DNA of 15,196 nucleotides from Chrysochromulina parva (taxonomy: Eukaryota; Haptophyta; Prymnesiales; Chrysochromulinaceae), in contig PJAB01001346.1 in assembly GCA_002887195.1 (NCBI GenBank), positions 1 through 15,196 of the forward strand, in the 5' to 3' direction. The notes beneath the pieces were generated by a model. It did not search any database. It saw only the letters and a list, made by a program, of their open reading frames with translations, and was not told where the DNA came from. A program made the position numbers and the translations under genes. This document shows positions 7,135 to 14,760 of the stretch, piece after piece. The number at the start of each line of letters is the position of its first letter. The stretch's first letter is position 1.

Positions 7135-7794
7135 TCACTGGCCGCTCGGCGCGTTGAGAGCCTTCTCCAACACGTTCTGCAGGCTCGCGTCTAACTGTCC
7201 GAGCTCGTCCAAGTAGAAGATCCGGCCATCTGCCGAGAACGTGGCGAATGGGTGGTAGGTATCAACCCGCCCCACCGCCGCCAATGGCACCTGACTCAGC
7301 AAGTCGGCGCCGAAAAAGGTGGGCGTGACGATCGCGAGCTGTGTGCTGCCAGGCACCGAATGAATGCTCTTCACATAGGTCCGTGTCGCCCATGTGAGGG
7401 CGCCGGTCGTGCCGCCGCCGAACAGTAGCAGCAAGGCTGACATCGCGATCCCCTTGCCAGGGGCACCGCTCGCCAAGGTAACCGCATAAAGTATGGGCGT
7501 GGATGCAACCGCGAACCCTAGGTTGGCAATCGATACCATCTTCATTGTGCGCACTAGCTTAGCCTTTGGACCCTCGAAGAGCATCACGGGCGCCTCGGCA
7601 GCAGGCGGCTGTCCTGGCACCTCGGCCTTGGCAGACAACCAGCGGCGAGGCGAAGCGCATGCCGCATTGAGATTCACGCGGCGAACGCTCGGCCGCATCA
7701 GAGCCGGGCGAGGCGAAGCGCATGCCGCATTGAGATTCACGCGGCGAACGCTCGGCCGCATCAGAGCCGATCGGCGCGAGAGAAGAGCGAGCAT
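7135..7794 (-). CDS. TMEM70-like mitochondrial inner-membrane protein
   Basis: TMEM70-family proteins sit in the mitochondrial inner membrane as a two-helix hairpin and help assemble ATP synthase. The 219-residue product opens with an Arg-rich, acid-free presequence (residues 1 to about 45) typical of mitochondrial import. The family core begins at LFEGPKAKLVRTMKMVSIANLG, comparable to the YxGxxxxxxxxxKxFS pattern of TMEM70. It has two hydrophobic segments (about 90-107 and 113-133) and a matrix-like C-terminal half ending at a stop at 7135-7137. ATG 7794 was chosen because it starts the presequence; the frame stays open upstream, but that part does not look like coding sequence. The presequence contains a 21-residue duplicate (SALMRPSVRR...). 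TMEM186 and TMEM223 belong to the same superfamily and cannot be excluded. Confidence 0.72.
   Translation of the reverse strand: MLALLSRRSALMRPSVRRVNLNAACASPRPALMRPSVRRVNLNAACASPRRWLSAKAEVPGQPPAAEAPVMLFEGPKAKLVRTMKMVSIANLGFAVASTPILYAVTLASGAPGKGIAMSALLLLFGGGTTGALTWATRTYVKSIHSVPGSTQLAIVTPTFFGADLLSQVPLAAVGRVDTYHPFATFSADGRIFYLDELGQLDASLQNVLEKALNAPSGQ
7644..7769 (-). repeat. Exact 63-bp in-frame tandem duplication in a mitochondrial presequence
   Basis: Positions 7644-7706 and 7707-7769 are identical at all 63 bases as I read them. The unit encodes 21 residues including MRPSVRRVNLNAACASPR and adds a second basic amphipathic segment to the targeting region of the TMEM70-like protein. The absence of even synonymous differences points to a recent duplication. 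Confidence 0.95.
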
Positions 7795-8021
7795 CGCGCC
7801 ACAATGGTCGGGGGACGCAAGAGTTTCGGCAATGAAAATCGAGTCAAGAAAATCAACACAAGTGGACGGCTCCACCCAGTGTTTTTGTAACAGGAAGAGA
7901 CACAGACCTGCACGAACAATTTGGTTCATTGTCGGCGGTGACGCTTCACACCTCGACCGGTCGGACGTCGCGAGGGTGTGTCGGCACCCAGGGATGTGCG
8001 TCTCGACGGCTCCCACTTATC
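7795..8021. promoter_or_regulatory. Divergent spacer between TMEM70-like and J-protein genes
   Basis: These 227 bp separate ATG 7794 (minus) and ATG 8022 (plus). They should hold both 5' leaders and a divergent promoter. No named motif stands out; the call is positional. Confidence 0.35.
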
Positions 8022-9377
8022 ATGCCTCCCAAGTTACCTGACCACTACAAGACTTTGGGAGTCGCTCCCGATGCTGAGACCGCCGACATCAAGCGCGCAT
8101 ACCGTGCCCTCGCACTGAAACATCACCCGGACAAGAGCTCCGAGGCCTCGGCCACCGCCAGGCTCGCGGCGATCAATTGTGCATGGGACATCATTGGTGA
8201 CATGGAGAGGCGACGCGAGTACGACATGCAACGTGAGGCGGATGGCGAGATGAGGCACCGACGGCGTGGGCCGCTCGCGATGGTGCGGTCCATCGTTCTA
8301 GGCTCCGCGCAATCGCGTTCGTTTCGCTGGGCGAGCGGCATGCCTTACTTACGGCGCCACTCAGTCGGCGCACTGCACGAACATTTGCGTCGTGGCCGCA
8401 CCGCGCTGCTCTTCTTGCATCTCGGAGGCTCACCACGAGCAGCACGCTCCGCACCTGCGATGCTCGAGGTGCGCCGGCAGCTGCGTGGAGCTGTGCACGT
8501 TGCCGCGCTGGACGTCGAGGCCGAGCCACAGCTCGCTCGCAGCTTGATGCCCGGCGGCAGCATGGACCTTCCCGCGGCGGTCCTGATCACCGCGGCAGCG
8601 GGCGCGCGCCATTTTGCTGCGCCACTCAATGCCACCGAGCTGGTCGACGCAGCTGTGGACTCACTTCCACAGCTGCCTAGCGTATGCACCTCGGCCCAGC
8701 TCCACGGGCTTCTATCCACCGCAGGGGGCACTCCACGGCTCGCGTTGGCGCTCGTGCTGCCCTCGGCATCCAAGGCGCTGCGCACGGCGGCGCGCGTGGC
8801 CAGCGCGGCAGGCAGCCCCGCCCTCCAGTGTGCACGCGTGCTCCACTCTACATGCACCACCCTACCTGCCGAGCTGCTGACTTGCCCTGGCGTGGCGCTG
8901 CTATGGGCGCTGCCGCAGCGGCGTCAGGATGGTCAGGCGAGCTACCTGCGACGTTGCGTGAGCGCTCCCGACGAGGCGCTGGTGGCGCTGCGAGAGCATG
9001 CGGCCAGTGTGCGTTCAGGCCCCCCAGGGTTGCAGCATGGGTTGCAGGCTCTGCGGACTGCTGTCGGCGCGGTGGCCGAGACGCCCGGAGCCCTGGCGGC
9101 GGCCGCCATCGGCGATGCCATCCGTGGGTCACCAGTGGGGCACGCGATGGATGCGGCGCTCGCCGTTTCGGCACGGGAGCTCGTGAAGCTTCAGGCGCCA
9201 CTCGGGATGTTCGTGGCGGGCTTGCTCGTCTGGTCGGTGAGGGCCATCGCGCTCGGTGGACCGTTGCCATGGGCACGCCATCGCGGCTCCGGAGGGCGCC
9301 GTCTTGGGCGCTTGAGAGGTCACCGGCGGTCTTCATCACACGGACGCCCGGCCCCGGTCCACGGCGCGCCGACGTGA
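8022..9377 (+). CDS. J-domain (DnaJ/Hsp40) protein with thioredoxin-like domain and C-terminal membrane segment
   Basis: J-proteins recruit and stimulate Hsp70. The 451-residue product has a J domain at about 7-70 with YKTLGV in helix I and the essential HPD at 35-37. Residues about 113-215 resemble a thioredoxin fold (ALLFLHLGGSPRAARSAP, then AALDVEAEPQLARSL and a LPAAVLI strand). The redox CxxC is replaced by SPRA, so disulfide chemistry is not expected. A hydrophobic stretch at about 393-412 (MFVAGLLVWSVRAIAL) is followed by a 35-residue Arg/Ser/Gly-rich tail. The order J, thioredoxin-like, membrane segment recalls DNAJC16-type proteins, but there is no N-terminal signal peptide here, so the J domain may face the cytosol. 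ATG 8022 was chosen because the J domain starts six residues later. The J-domain assignment is firm, the thioredoxin-like domain moderate. Confidence 0.82.
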   Translation: MPPKLPDHYKTLGVAPDAETADIKRAYRALALKHHPDKSSEASATARLAAINCAWDIIGDMERRREYDMQREADGEMRHRRRGPLAMVRSIVLGSAQSRSFRWASGMPYLRRHSVGALHEHLRRGRTALLFLHLGGSPRAARSAPAMLEVRRQLRGAVHVAALDVEAEPQLARSLMPGGSMDLPAAVLITAAAGARHFAAPLNATELVDAAVDSLPQLPSVCTSAQLHGLLSTAGGTPRLALALVLPSASKALRTAARVASAAGSPALQCARVLHSTCTTLPAELLTCPGVALLWALPQRRQDGQASYLRRCVSAPDEALVALREHAASVRSGPPGLQHGLQALRTAVGAVAETPGALAAAAIGDAIRGSPVGHAMDAALAVSARELVKLQAPLGMFVAGLLVWSVRAIALGGPLPWARHRGSGGRRLGRLRGHRRSSSHGRPAPVHGAPT

Positions 9378-9686
9378 TGAAACGTACACGCGTGTGCGTG
9401 GTGGGCTTCCCGCAGCTCGGGCTCGCGTGCACAGATCCGGAACGGCCATGGGAACGGCCGAGGCCCGAGCCGAGAGCGCGGCCGCGGAGTTAAGGCCGGG
9501 AATCGACGCGGGAATCACGCGTTCTGGACCGTGTGTACAGGTAGCTGCGTAGGTAACACGCAGCTGCGTACGCGCTGTGGTAGGTGTTGTTCAGGATTCG
9601 ACAATCACTGTCACTCAGGTTCGCAAGACTCACTGACGTGCCGCCGACCCCCGCACCCCGCACAACAGTCAACCACAGGCACGCGG
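9378..9686. other. Spacer between convergent genes with a hairpin
   Basis: The J-protein gene (plus) stops at 9377 and the thioesterase gene (minus) stops at 9687. The 309-bp spacer should contain both 3' UTRs. It includes a GGAACGGCC direct repeat near 9437-9460 and an 8-bp perfect hairpin at 9543-9565. No gene is supported. Confidence 0.45.
9543..9565. other. 8-bp inverted repeat between convergent 3' ends
   Basis: AGCTGCGT at 9543-9550 and ACGCAGCT at 9558-9565 flank a 7-nt loop. It lies between two convergent genes, so it could influence 3' end formation, but no poly-T run follows and eukaryotic termination does not generally need such hairpins. Confidence 0.3.
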
Positions 9687-10526
9687 CTATGTGGCGACGA
9701 GGAACGCCAAATCACTGAGCAGCTCGTCGCACTCGCGCGCGAGAAACGTCTGGAAGCTGCTCGGTGATTCGATGAGGTACCGATGGGGCGTCGACCACGG
9801 CAGAGGCGTCACCTCAAAGGTCTGCTCACGAAACTGACCGTCGGCGGCGTACGCTGCCCACGCTTCAAGCTGGCCCGGCTTGAGCCGCGCGTCGTCACGG
9901 GCGCAGCAGGCGACGAGCGAGCACGGAAGCGGCGCGGCGGCGCGGCTGGGCCTGTATGTCTCGAGGATCCTAAAGTCGGTCCGCAGCAGTGGCAGCACCA
10001 TGGCCTGTATGTCCGGGGAGGCGAGGTCAGGGTTGCGCCCATACCGGCGCTCAAAGTGCCTCCAGAATTCCGAATCGGAGAGCTCGGAAATGGCCGGCTG
10101 CAGCACGTCGGCGTCGTGCTCGAGGGCCGCAAGGTGCGGCGCGCGCGCGCCCGACGCGATGAAGAGCGAGGGCTCGCGCACGCCCTTACGGAGCACCTCC
10201 GCCACGAGCTCGTAGGCGACAAGCGCTCCGAGGCTGTGACCGAGCAGGACATAAGGCTTGTTGAAGGTGCCACACGCTTCGAGGTCGGCGAAGAGGTTCT
10301 TGACGAGCTCTCCCATTGTTGTCGGCTTGGGCTCAGTCATTCGCGAGTTGCGGCCCGGGATCTCAACAGGAAAAATCTCCACCTCGGGTCGGAAATGTTC
10401 CTGCCAGCCGTGGAAGGCCCATGCACCCATGCCAGCCTGCGGCACGCACACAACGCGCAGCCGCACGCGTGCAGGCTCCTTTACGACGTCTCGCGGATGG
10501 ATGCAGATGGCCGCGCCTTTTCGCAT
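9687..10526 (-). CDS. Type II thioesterase (alpha/beta hydrolase, GrsT/OLAH-like)
   Basis: Stand-alone type II thioesterases remove stalled or wrong acyl groups from carrier proteins of polyketide or non-ribosomal peptide synthases, or release fatty acids early from fatty acid synthase. The 279-residue length fits. Visible marks are the opening RLRVVCVPQAGMGAWAFHGW (family: FCFPxAGG), PVEIPGR, the nucleophile elbow GHSLG with Ser98, an acidic residue in ARDD (211-212) and the likely catalytic His248 in STPHRYLIE. The last site lacks the usual GGHF context but keeps the His. The frame is open a little further upstream from a TTG at 10571, but the first ATG is 10526. No polyketide or peptide synthase lies in the window, so its partner is elsewhere. 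Haptophytes are known for giant type I polyketide synthases, which would fit if the lineage call is right. Confidence 0.85.
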   Translation of the reverse strand: MRKGAAICIHPRDVVKEPARVRLRVVCVPQAGMGAWAFHGWQEHFRPEVEIFPVEIPGRNSRMTEPKPTTMGELVKNLFADLEACGTFNKPYVLLGHSLGALVAYELVAEVLRKGVREPSLFIASGARAPHLAALEHDADVLQPAISELSDSEFWRHFERRYGRNPDLASPDIQAMVLPLLRTDFRILETYRPSRAAAPLPCSLVACCARDDARLKPGQLEAWAAYAADGQFREQTFEVTPLPWSTPHRYLIESPSSFQTFLARECDELLSDLAFLVAT

Positions 10527-10802
10527 CCCGCCCCGGCTGGGCCTGGCGAGCCGAGGGGGCCCCTGAATCAACTCGTGTGAACATTGGCTGTGAATAAACC
10601 TTTGACGGCCTCCTCACTCATATTTCCGAAAGCTACTAGAAGTCCTGATTTTGTGAACGTCTTTACGGTACAATCAGTGAGCCGTGTGCAGTGACCAGTG
10701 TCGCGCATACGTCGCGATACGAGACGACGCAGTAAGACGACAGTCGAGCGACGAGCTTTGCTCGCGCTGTGATAGTTCTCCACACTCGCGACTCGCAGCA
10801 AG
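10527..10802. promoter_or_regulatory. Short spacer upstream of the thioesterase gene
   Basis: These 276 bp lie between the RING-LON stop (10803-10805) and the thioesterase start (10526), both on the minus strand. The region should carry the 3' UTR of the first and the promoter of the second. It is visibly more AT-rich than the coding regions around it. An AATAAA at about 10592 is on the plus strand and so does not serve either gene. Confidence 0.35.
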
Positions 10803-12119
10803 CTACCATACGCGCGCGAGCACCATGACGACCCGGCGTGGCATGCTTGCAACCATGCTGCTCAAGCCCGAAGGTCGAAGCCTCGCCGCTTCCTCCATCA
10901 CCGTCCCCGCTTCCACCACGACCGAATCGCTCTCCGGACTCCAACTCCAATTTGCGCCCTCGGACTCCAGCACAGCCCACTTGAGCACGAGCACGCCCAC
11001 GACCGCCAGAAAGGGGAATGCATGCGGGTAGTCGCCGAGAGCGCCGATGCGCCAACTAAGCAGCCGAAAGAGGCGGCCGCCGAAGAGGCTCGAGCGTGGC
11101 GCGCGCATGTGCTGGAGTGAGCTTTCCGCAGCCACGAGGACCAGCCGAAGACGCTCGACCGAGTCGGTGCACTCGAGGGCCTGCAGCCGGATCTCGGGTG
11201 CGACGCCAAGTGGCGGAAGCGGGTTAATGAGCGCCGCGCACCAGAGCCCCAGCATCTCGGCACCCTCGAGCGTGTCGCCGTCTGGAGCAGGGCCGAGCTC
11301 GCGCAGCAGGGCGTCGAGCTGACCAGTACGCCGCTCCCACCCCTGCATCACTGCGGCTGTCCACTCGCCAATGGCTGCCTTGCACTCGCGTACCATGAGC
11401 CGTCGCGGCAGCGCGGCACGCTCGGTGGCGGCGGCCGCGTCGGCGAGGGAGTTCTCGGCCGCTACGGACGTCGGTGGGTCGACCCGCTCGGGCTCCGCGT
11501 CATTCACCCACGCCACCTCCGCATTGCGGTACCCGTCCACGTCCCACGTGCGCAGGATGCGGAAGCGCCGCTCGCCCACAACTGTCAGGAAGTAGCGGCC
11601 ACCGGCCACCTCAGTCCAGTTTACAATGCGAACGGTCACGCCGACGGGGCTCATCCCGCGGTGCGAGATCGCGACCATGCCAAAGCGCTTCTCAAGGGAA
11701 GCCTCGGTGAGTGCGCGCTGCGTCAGCCGGATGTAGCGCGGCTCGAAGACGTGCAGATGGATCGTCTGTGCTGGCAGCAGCGGCTCGAGAACGAAGAGCG
11801 GCAGCGAGCGCAAGCCCGCGAGCTGCAGCTGCGGCGGCAATGCCACCTCCTCGCGTGCGCGCTCCGCTGCCTCGCGCGGATGCAGCAGCCGCAACGCCTG
11901 CGACAGCGCAATCGACTCAGCGGGCTGCGCATCGATGTCGCACCGGCATGTTGGGCACTTGCGTGCGCGCTGCATACACTGGGACAGGCAGCGCCGGCAG
12001 AAAGAATGACCGCACGCCAGCGTCGCCGGCTCGTGCAGCAGGCGGAGGCAGACGCTGCACTCAAGGCGGGCATCTACTGCCTCTGCGTCCAGCGGTGTCA
12101 ATTGATCTGCACTCGCCAT
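10803..12119 (-). CDS. RING-type E3 ligase with LON substrate-binding domain (LONRF-like)
   Basis: The 438-residue protein has a C3HC4 RING finger with C21, C24, C36, H38, C41, C44, C55 and C58 (SVCLRLLHEPATLACGHSFC), the module that binds ubiquitin-charged E2 enzymes. From about 105 a LON N-terminal-type domain follows (LPLFVLEPLLPAQTIHLHVFEPRYIRL, then FGMVAI and GERRFRI), ending near 335. This RING-plus-LON pairing is the LONRF architecture, without the tetratricopeptide repeats of the animal proteins. A hydrophobic stretch at about 366-386 (FPFLAVVGVLVLKWAVL) with some 50 residues after it could anchor the protein in a membrane, which is unusual for this family. ATG 12119 gives a start 20 residues before the RING. 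The likely role is ubiquitin ligation in protein quality control; substrate is unknown. Confidence 0.87.
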   Translation of the reverse strand: MASADQLTPLDAEAVDARLECSVCLRLLHEPATLACGHSFCRRCLSQCMQRARKCPTCRCDIDAQPAESIALSQALRLLHPREAAERAREEVALPPQLQLAGLRSLPLFVLEPLLPAQTIHLHVFEPRYIRLTQRALTEASLEKRFGMVAISHRGMSPVGVTVRIVNWTEVAGGRYFLTVVGERRFRILRTWDVDGYRNAEVAWVNDAEPERVDPPTSVAAENSLADAAAATERAALPRRLMVRECKAAIGEWTAAVMQGWERRTGQLDALLRELGPAPDGDTLEGAEMLGLWCAALINPLPPLGVAPEIRLQALECTDSVERLRLVLVAAESSLQHMRAPRSSLFGGRLFRLLSWRIGALGDYPHAFPFLAVVGVLVLKWAVLESEGANWSWSPESDSVVVEAGTVMEEAARLRPSGLSSMVASMPRRVVMVLARVW

Positions 12120-12672
12120 CCGCGCCTGCTTGAGATCCGGCTTCCTAGAAATGGCGTGCTGTGCAACACAACGCGCGCGCGCGCGCGCGCATTCGAGGGA
12201 CTCGATCGCTTTGAACGGGGGGATGGCCGTTGCTGTTGCCGTTCAACACGACGCGCAAACTCCGGACCCCCAAGCACGAGGGCCACGGCCGCACAATAAC
12301 ATCATGGATGGAGAGGTGTGGCCGGATTTAAGCTTCGCGCAACTCCGAGAATCGACGGGAGGTCACGGTACCGCGCCGATCACGTTACATGTACGCCGTG
12401 GCATCGGCAGCTTCGTCCACCCGCGGCGCGCGGGCTCTTAGCGGGCTCAGCGAAAAGCGTCGGGGAGAGCGAGTCAGGGTATCTCCGCCGCTCGTTTTGA
12501 GTACGTTTTGAACGTGAAACACGAGATCGATACCTGGCTGTCCGTGTGCCGAGACCCGCACTTGGACTCGACGAACGTATAACGCTCAGACCGTAAGACG
12601 TCAATGCTGCGCTCAGAAGGGCTCCGCGGCGGTCGTGGTCACTTCTTCTTGCCTCATGCCTCGAGGGCATAC
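12120..12672. promoter_or_regulatory. Spacer upstream of the RING-LON gene with a CG dinucleotide run
   Basis: This 553-bp stretch lies between the thioredoxin-like stop (12673) and the RING-LON start (12119), both minus strand. It should hold the promoter of RING-LON and the 3' UTR of the thioredoxin-like gene. It contains an uninterrupted alternating CG run at 12172-12190, about 55-70 bp upstream of ATG 12119, and two CGTTTTGA copies near 12492-12510. Small open frames on both strands are not recognisable. Confidence 0.4.
12172..12190. repeat. (CG)n dinucleotide run, 19 bp
   Basis: Alternating C and G without interruption. Such runs can adopt left-handed Z-DNA under negative supercoiling, and this one sits in the presumed promoter of the RING-LON gene. 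In a GC-rich genome a run like this may also be ordinary microsatellite drift. Confidence 0.85.
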
Positions 12673-13284
12673 TCAAAAGTCCTCGTCAGCGTTGCCGAAG
12701 CCGAGCACCACGGGCGCGCGATTGGCCTCGCCCAGCGGCTGGAGCGGCGGCGCTTCTTTAGCGCACACGCTCGCCTTCGACGCGAGGTCGGCCGAGAGCT
12801 GCTGCTCCGCATTGGGCGCCGCAGCGACAGCAGCGGCGACGGGTTTGGGAGCGAAGACGGTGGCGAAGTCGATGCCCTGCGGGTCGCCGCTGAATAGGAT
12901 GGTGCCGTCCGCGCCGAAGACAACGGCGAACGGCAGCTGTGTGAAGCCAAACTGTGTCTTCGCAGCCTCCTTCTCGGCGACAGTCATGTACATGTGCCTG
13001 AGGTTCTCCCACTGCCCTTCGAGCAGGTCGAGAACCTGCTCCTGTGTGCCCTCGGTCTCCGAACCCAGCGAGAGCGCGCACGCCGCGAACGTCACGTCTG
13101 GGTGCTTGGGCGCGATCGTATCGAGCTTGGAGATGGCGGTGGGGCACTTTGTGCAGCGGGTGTGCCAGAAGTCGAGGACGAGGGGCTTGCCCGCACGGAA
13201 GGCGGCGAGCGTCGTGCTCTCGCCCGCCTTGCTCGCATCGATGTCCAGGACCGTGAACGTCTGTGTCTCTTCGTAGCTCGGCAT
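12673..13284 (-). CDS. Thioredoxin-like (TlpA/redoxin-type) protein
   Basis: The 203-residue product has a thioredoxin fold of the TlpA/redoxin kind. The central strand PLVLDFWHTRCTKCP carries the active-site CTKC (C44, C47), and a likely cis-proline lies in FTQLPFAVVFGADG. The last 40 or so residues are Ala-rich and probably flexible. Thiol-disulfide exchange is the expected chemistry; the partner is unknown. ATG 13284 was preferred because the domain begins almost at once and third-position GC drops sharply upstream. An in-frame ATG at 13380 would add 32 Arg-rich, acid-free residues that could be an organelle targeting peptide, so a longer form of 235 residues remains possible. An overlapping open frame on the plus strand (12635-13276) is a shadow. 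Confidence 0.8.
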   Translation of the reverse strand: MPSYEETQTFTVLDIDASKAGESTTLAAFRAGKPLVLDFWHTRCTKCPTAISKLDTIAPKHPDVTFAACALSLGSETEGTQEQVLDLLEGQWENLRHMYMTVAEKEAAKTQFGFTQLPFAVVFGADGTILFSGDPQGIDFATVFAPKPVAAAVAAAPNAEQQLSADLASKASVCAKEAPPLQPLGEANRAPVVLGFGNADEDF

Positions 13285-13683
13285 CCCTGGCACGGCGAGA
13301 GGGCAGTACACAGTAGTTTTGCGAAGACCGCGGGAAAAGAGTGAGCGCCGACAAAGGCGCGATGTTGAGCACGCGTACATGGTTTCATATCCATTCACAG
13401 CCTATGGATAAGATACTCCGATAACAATGAACCGGAACTTTCACAGCCAATATGCCGACTCCCATTCACACGCCGAGTTTGCCAACTCCGATTAGACCTC
13501 TCTTTTTCGTACTGCCACCATCCCGGCCGTCGGCCGGCGCCAATCAGTACATCCACGGGGGCTTTAGCATCCTCGGAGGAGCGTAAGGGCAAGCGTGATA
13601 GCAAGGCGTATCTGCCGCCGCGGCAGACACACGTCGCGCCCGTCACTAAAGCCAGCCCCAGCACTACATCAGAGTCGAAAGAG
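13285..13683. promoter_or_regulatory. Divergent spacer between thioredoxin-like and orphan genes
   Basis: These 399 bp lie between divergent starts at 13284 (minus) and 13684 (plus). If the longer form of the thioredoxin-like protein is used, its first codons occupy 13285-13380. The rest has mixed base composition and no recognisable motif. It probably contains promoters for both genes. Confidence 0.4.
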
Positions 13684-14760
13684 ATGCCATCGCAACTCTT
13701 GCGTTCGAAATCGGCCGCGGCCTCAGCATTCGCCGATGACGCCGATCTGCTCGCCGCGCTCGCCGAGCTGGATGACTACGGCGGGGCGGAGGAGCAGGAG
13801 CACAAGTCAGAGGGGCCGGCGCCAGTGCATGTAGCATCGTCAAAAGATGAAAAAGAGGAGCCTGCCCATAAGGGGTTCAAGAAGCTCAAGCAGATCGTGA
13901 AGGCGGGTGGGATCATCAAGCAGGGCTTTCACGCGGAGCGTCACTCGTACGAGCAAGAGGGCTCGAACGCGCTCCTCTTCCGCGAGGTACCAGGTTGGAT
14001 CGAGTTCAAGAGAATCTCGGGCTGCCGCTACCGGAGTGTGACGATGGTCCTCGACCACGACGACGCGCTCGCGCACCACCAGAGCGGCGTGACGAGCTTC
14101 GGGTACCCGGGCGCCTCGGGCTGGGCCGACAAGATCGGCGACGTCGCCATCCACTACATGCACGAGAAATGGGCCGTCTTCTCACGCATCTTCCCATTCA
14201 CGGAGCAGGAGTCGCAGATCCGCGGACACGATTCCCAGGACGTGCTGCTCCTCGGGCCGAGCTCAAGCGTGCTGCTGACGCCACAGTGCGCGCACACGAT
14301 CGGCGACACGGGCCTCGCCGACCTCAGCACGCCTGTGACTCTCCTCGACTCGGAGGGGTCGGTGGGCGGCGGGAAGACGGTGCCCGTCTCGGCGCTGCCC
14401 TCGGGGGTGCGCCATCGGCTTTTCCTAACGTGGGGGCACGAGAGGTCGGCATTCGCGTCGCAGGTGGCGCATTGGGAGCGGCCGCTGCAGGCGCTCCTCG
14501 ATGAGACAGAGACGCGCGCCGCGCAGGTCGGACGTTTCTTCTTCGGGTTCGTCACTAACCGCAGGGTGGTCGTTGAGAACTGGCTGCGTTACCCGGGCGC
14601 TCCACTGGACCCATCGTACTACAACGAGCTGCTCTCGAAGGCGGTGGCCATGAGCACCGAAGAGGAGGCCGCGCGCATGCTCCTCGAGCCGGAGCCCTCA
14701 CCTCGCGGCACCCGCTCCGTGCAAGTGTCCATCGACATCGGCGGCTCGGTGACCGCTTAA
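13684..14760 (+). CDS. Conserved-looking orphan protein, 358 residues
   Basis: I do not recognise this family. The frame is uninterrupted from ATG 13684 to TAA 14758-14760, with strong GC at third positions, which argues that it is real. Residues 1-62 are acidic and low-complexity, with Glu/Lys-rich KDEKEEPAHKG. From about 63 a compact region follows: a basic stretch (KGFKKLKQIVKAGGIIKQGF), then a mixed alpha/beta sequence rich in Trp, His and Phe (VPGWIEFKRI, MHEKWAVFSRIFPF, GRFFFGFVTNRRVVVENWLRYPG). No signal peptide or transmembrane segment is visible. Only one Cys pair-like position (C114, C202) occurs, with no metal motif. It may be a soluble cytosolic protein. It is divergent from the thioredoxin-like gene, which does not by itself link their functions. 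Confidence 0.72.
   Translation: MPSQLLRSKSAAASAFADDADLLAALAELDDYGGAEEQEHKSEGPAPVHVASSKDEKEEPAHKGFKKLKQIVKAGGIIKQGFHAERHSYEQEGSNALLFREVPGWIEFKRISGCRYRSVTMVLDHDDALAHHQSGVTSFGYPGASGWADKIGDVAIHYMHEKWAVFSRIFPFTEQESQIRGHDSQDVLLLGPSSSVLLTPQCAHTIGDTGLADLSTPVTLLDSEGSVGGGKTVPVSALPSGVRHRLFLTWGHERSAFASQVAHWERPLQALLDETETRAAQVGRFFFGFVTNRRVVVENWLRYPGAPLDPSYYNELLSKAVAMSTEEEAARMLLEPEPSPRGTRSVQVSIDIGGSVTA

Noticed and set aside
8684..9493. 269-codon plus-strand frame overlapping the J-protein gene
   Set aside because: An Arg/Gly-rich out-of-frame reading of the same strand; the J-protein frame is continuous with its J domain and membrane segment.
9783..10580. 265-codon plus-strand frame opposite the thioesterase
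   Set aside because: Antisense shadow; the minus strand carries the GHSLG elbow and family motifs.
12635..13276. 213-codon plus-strand frame opposite the thioredoxin-like gene
   Set aside because: The minus strand encodes a clear thioredoxin fold with CTKC; this frame is its antisense.
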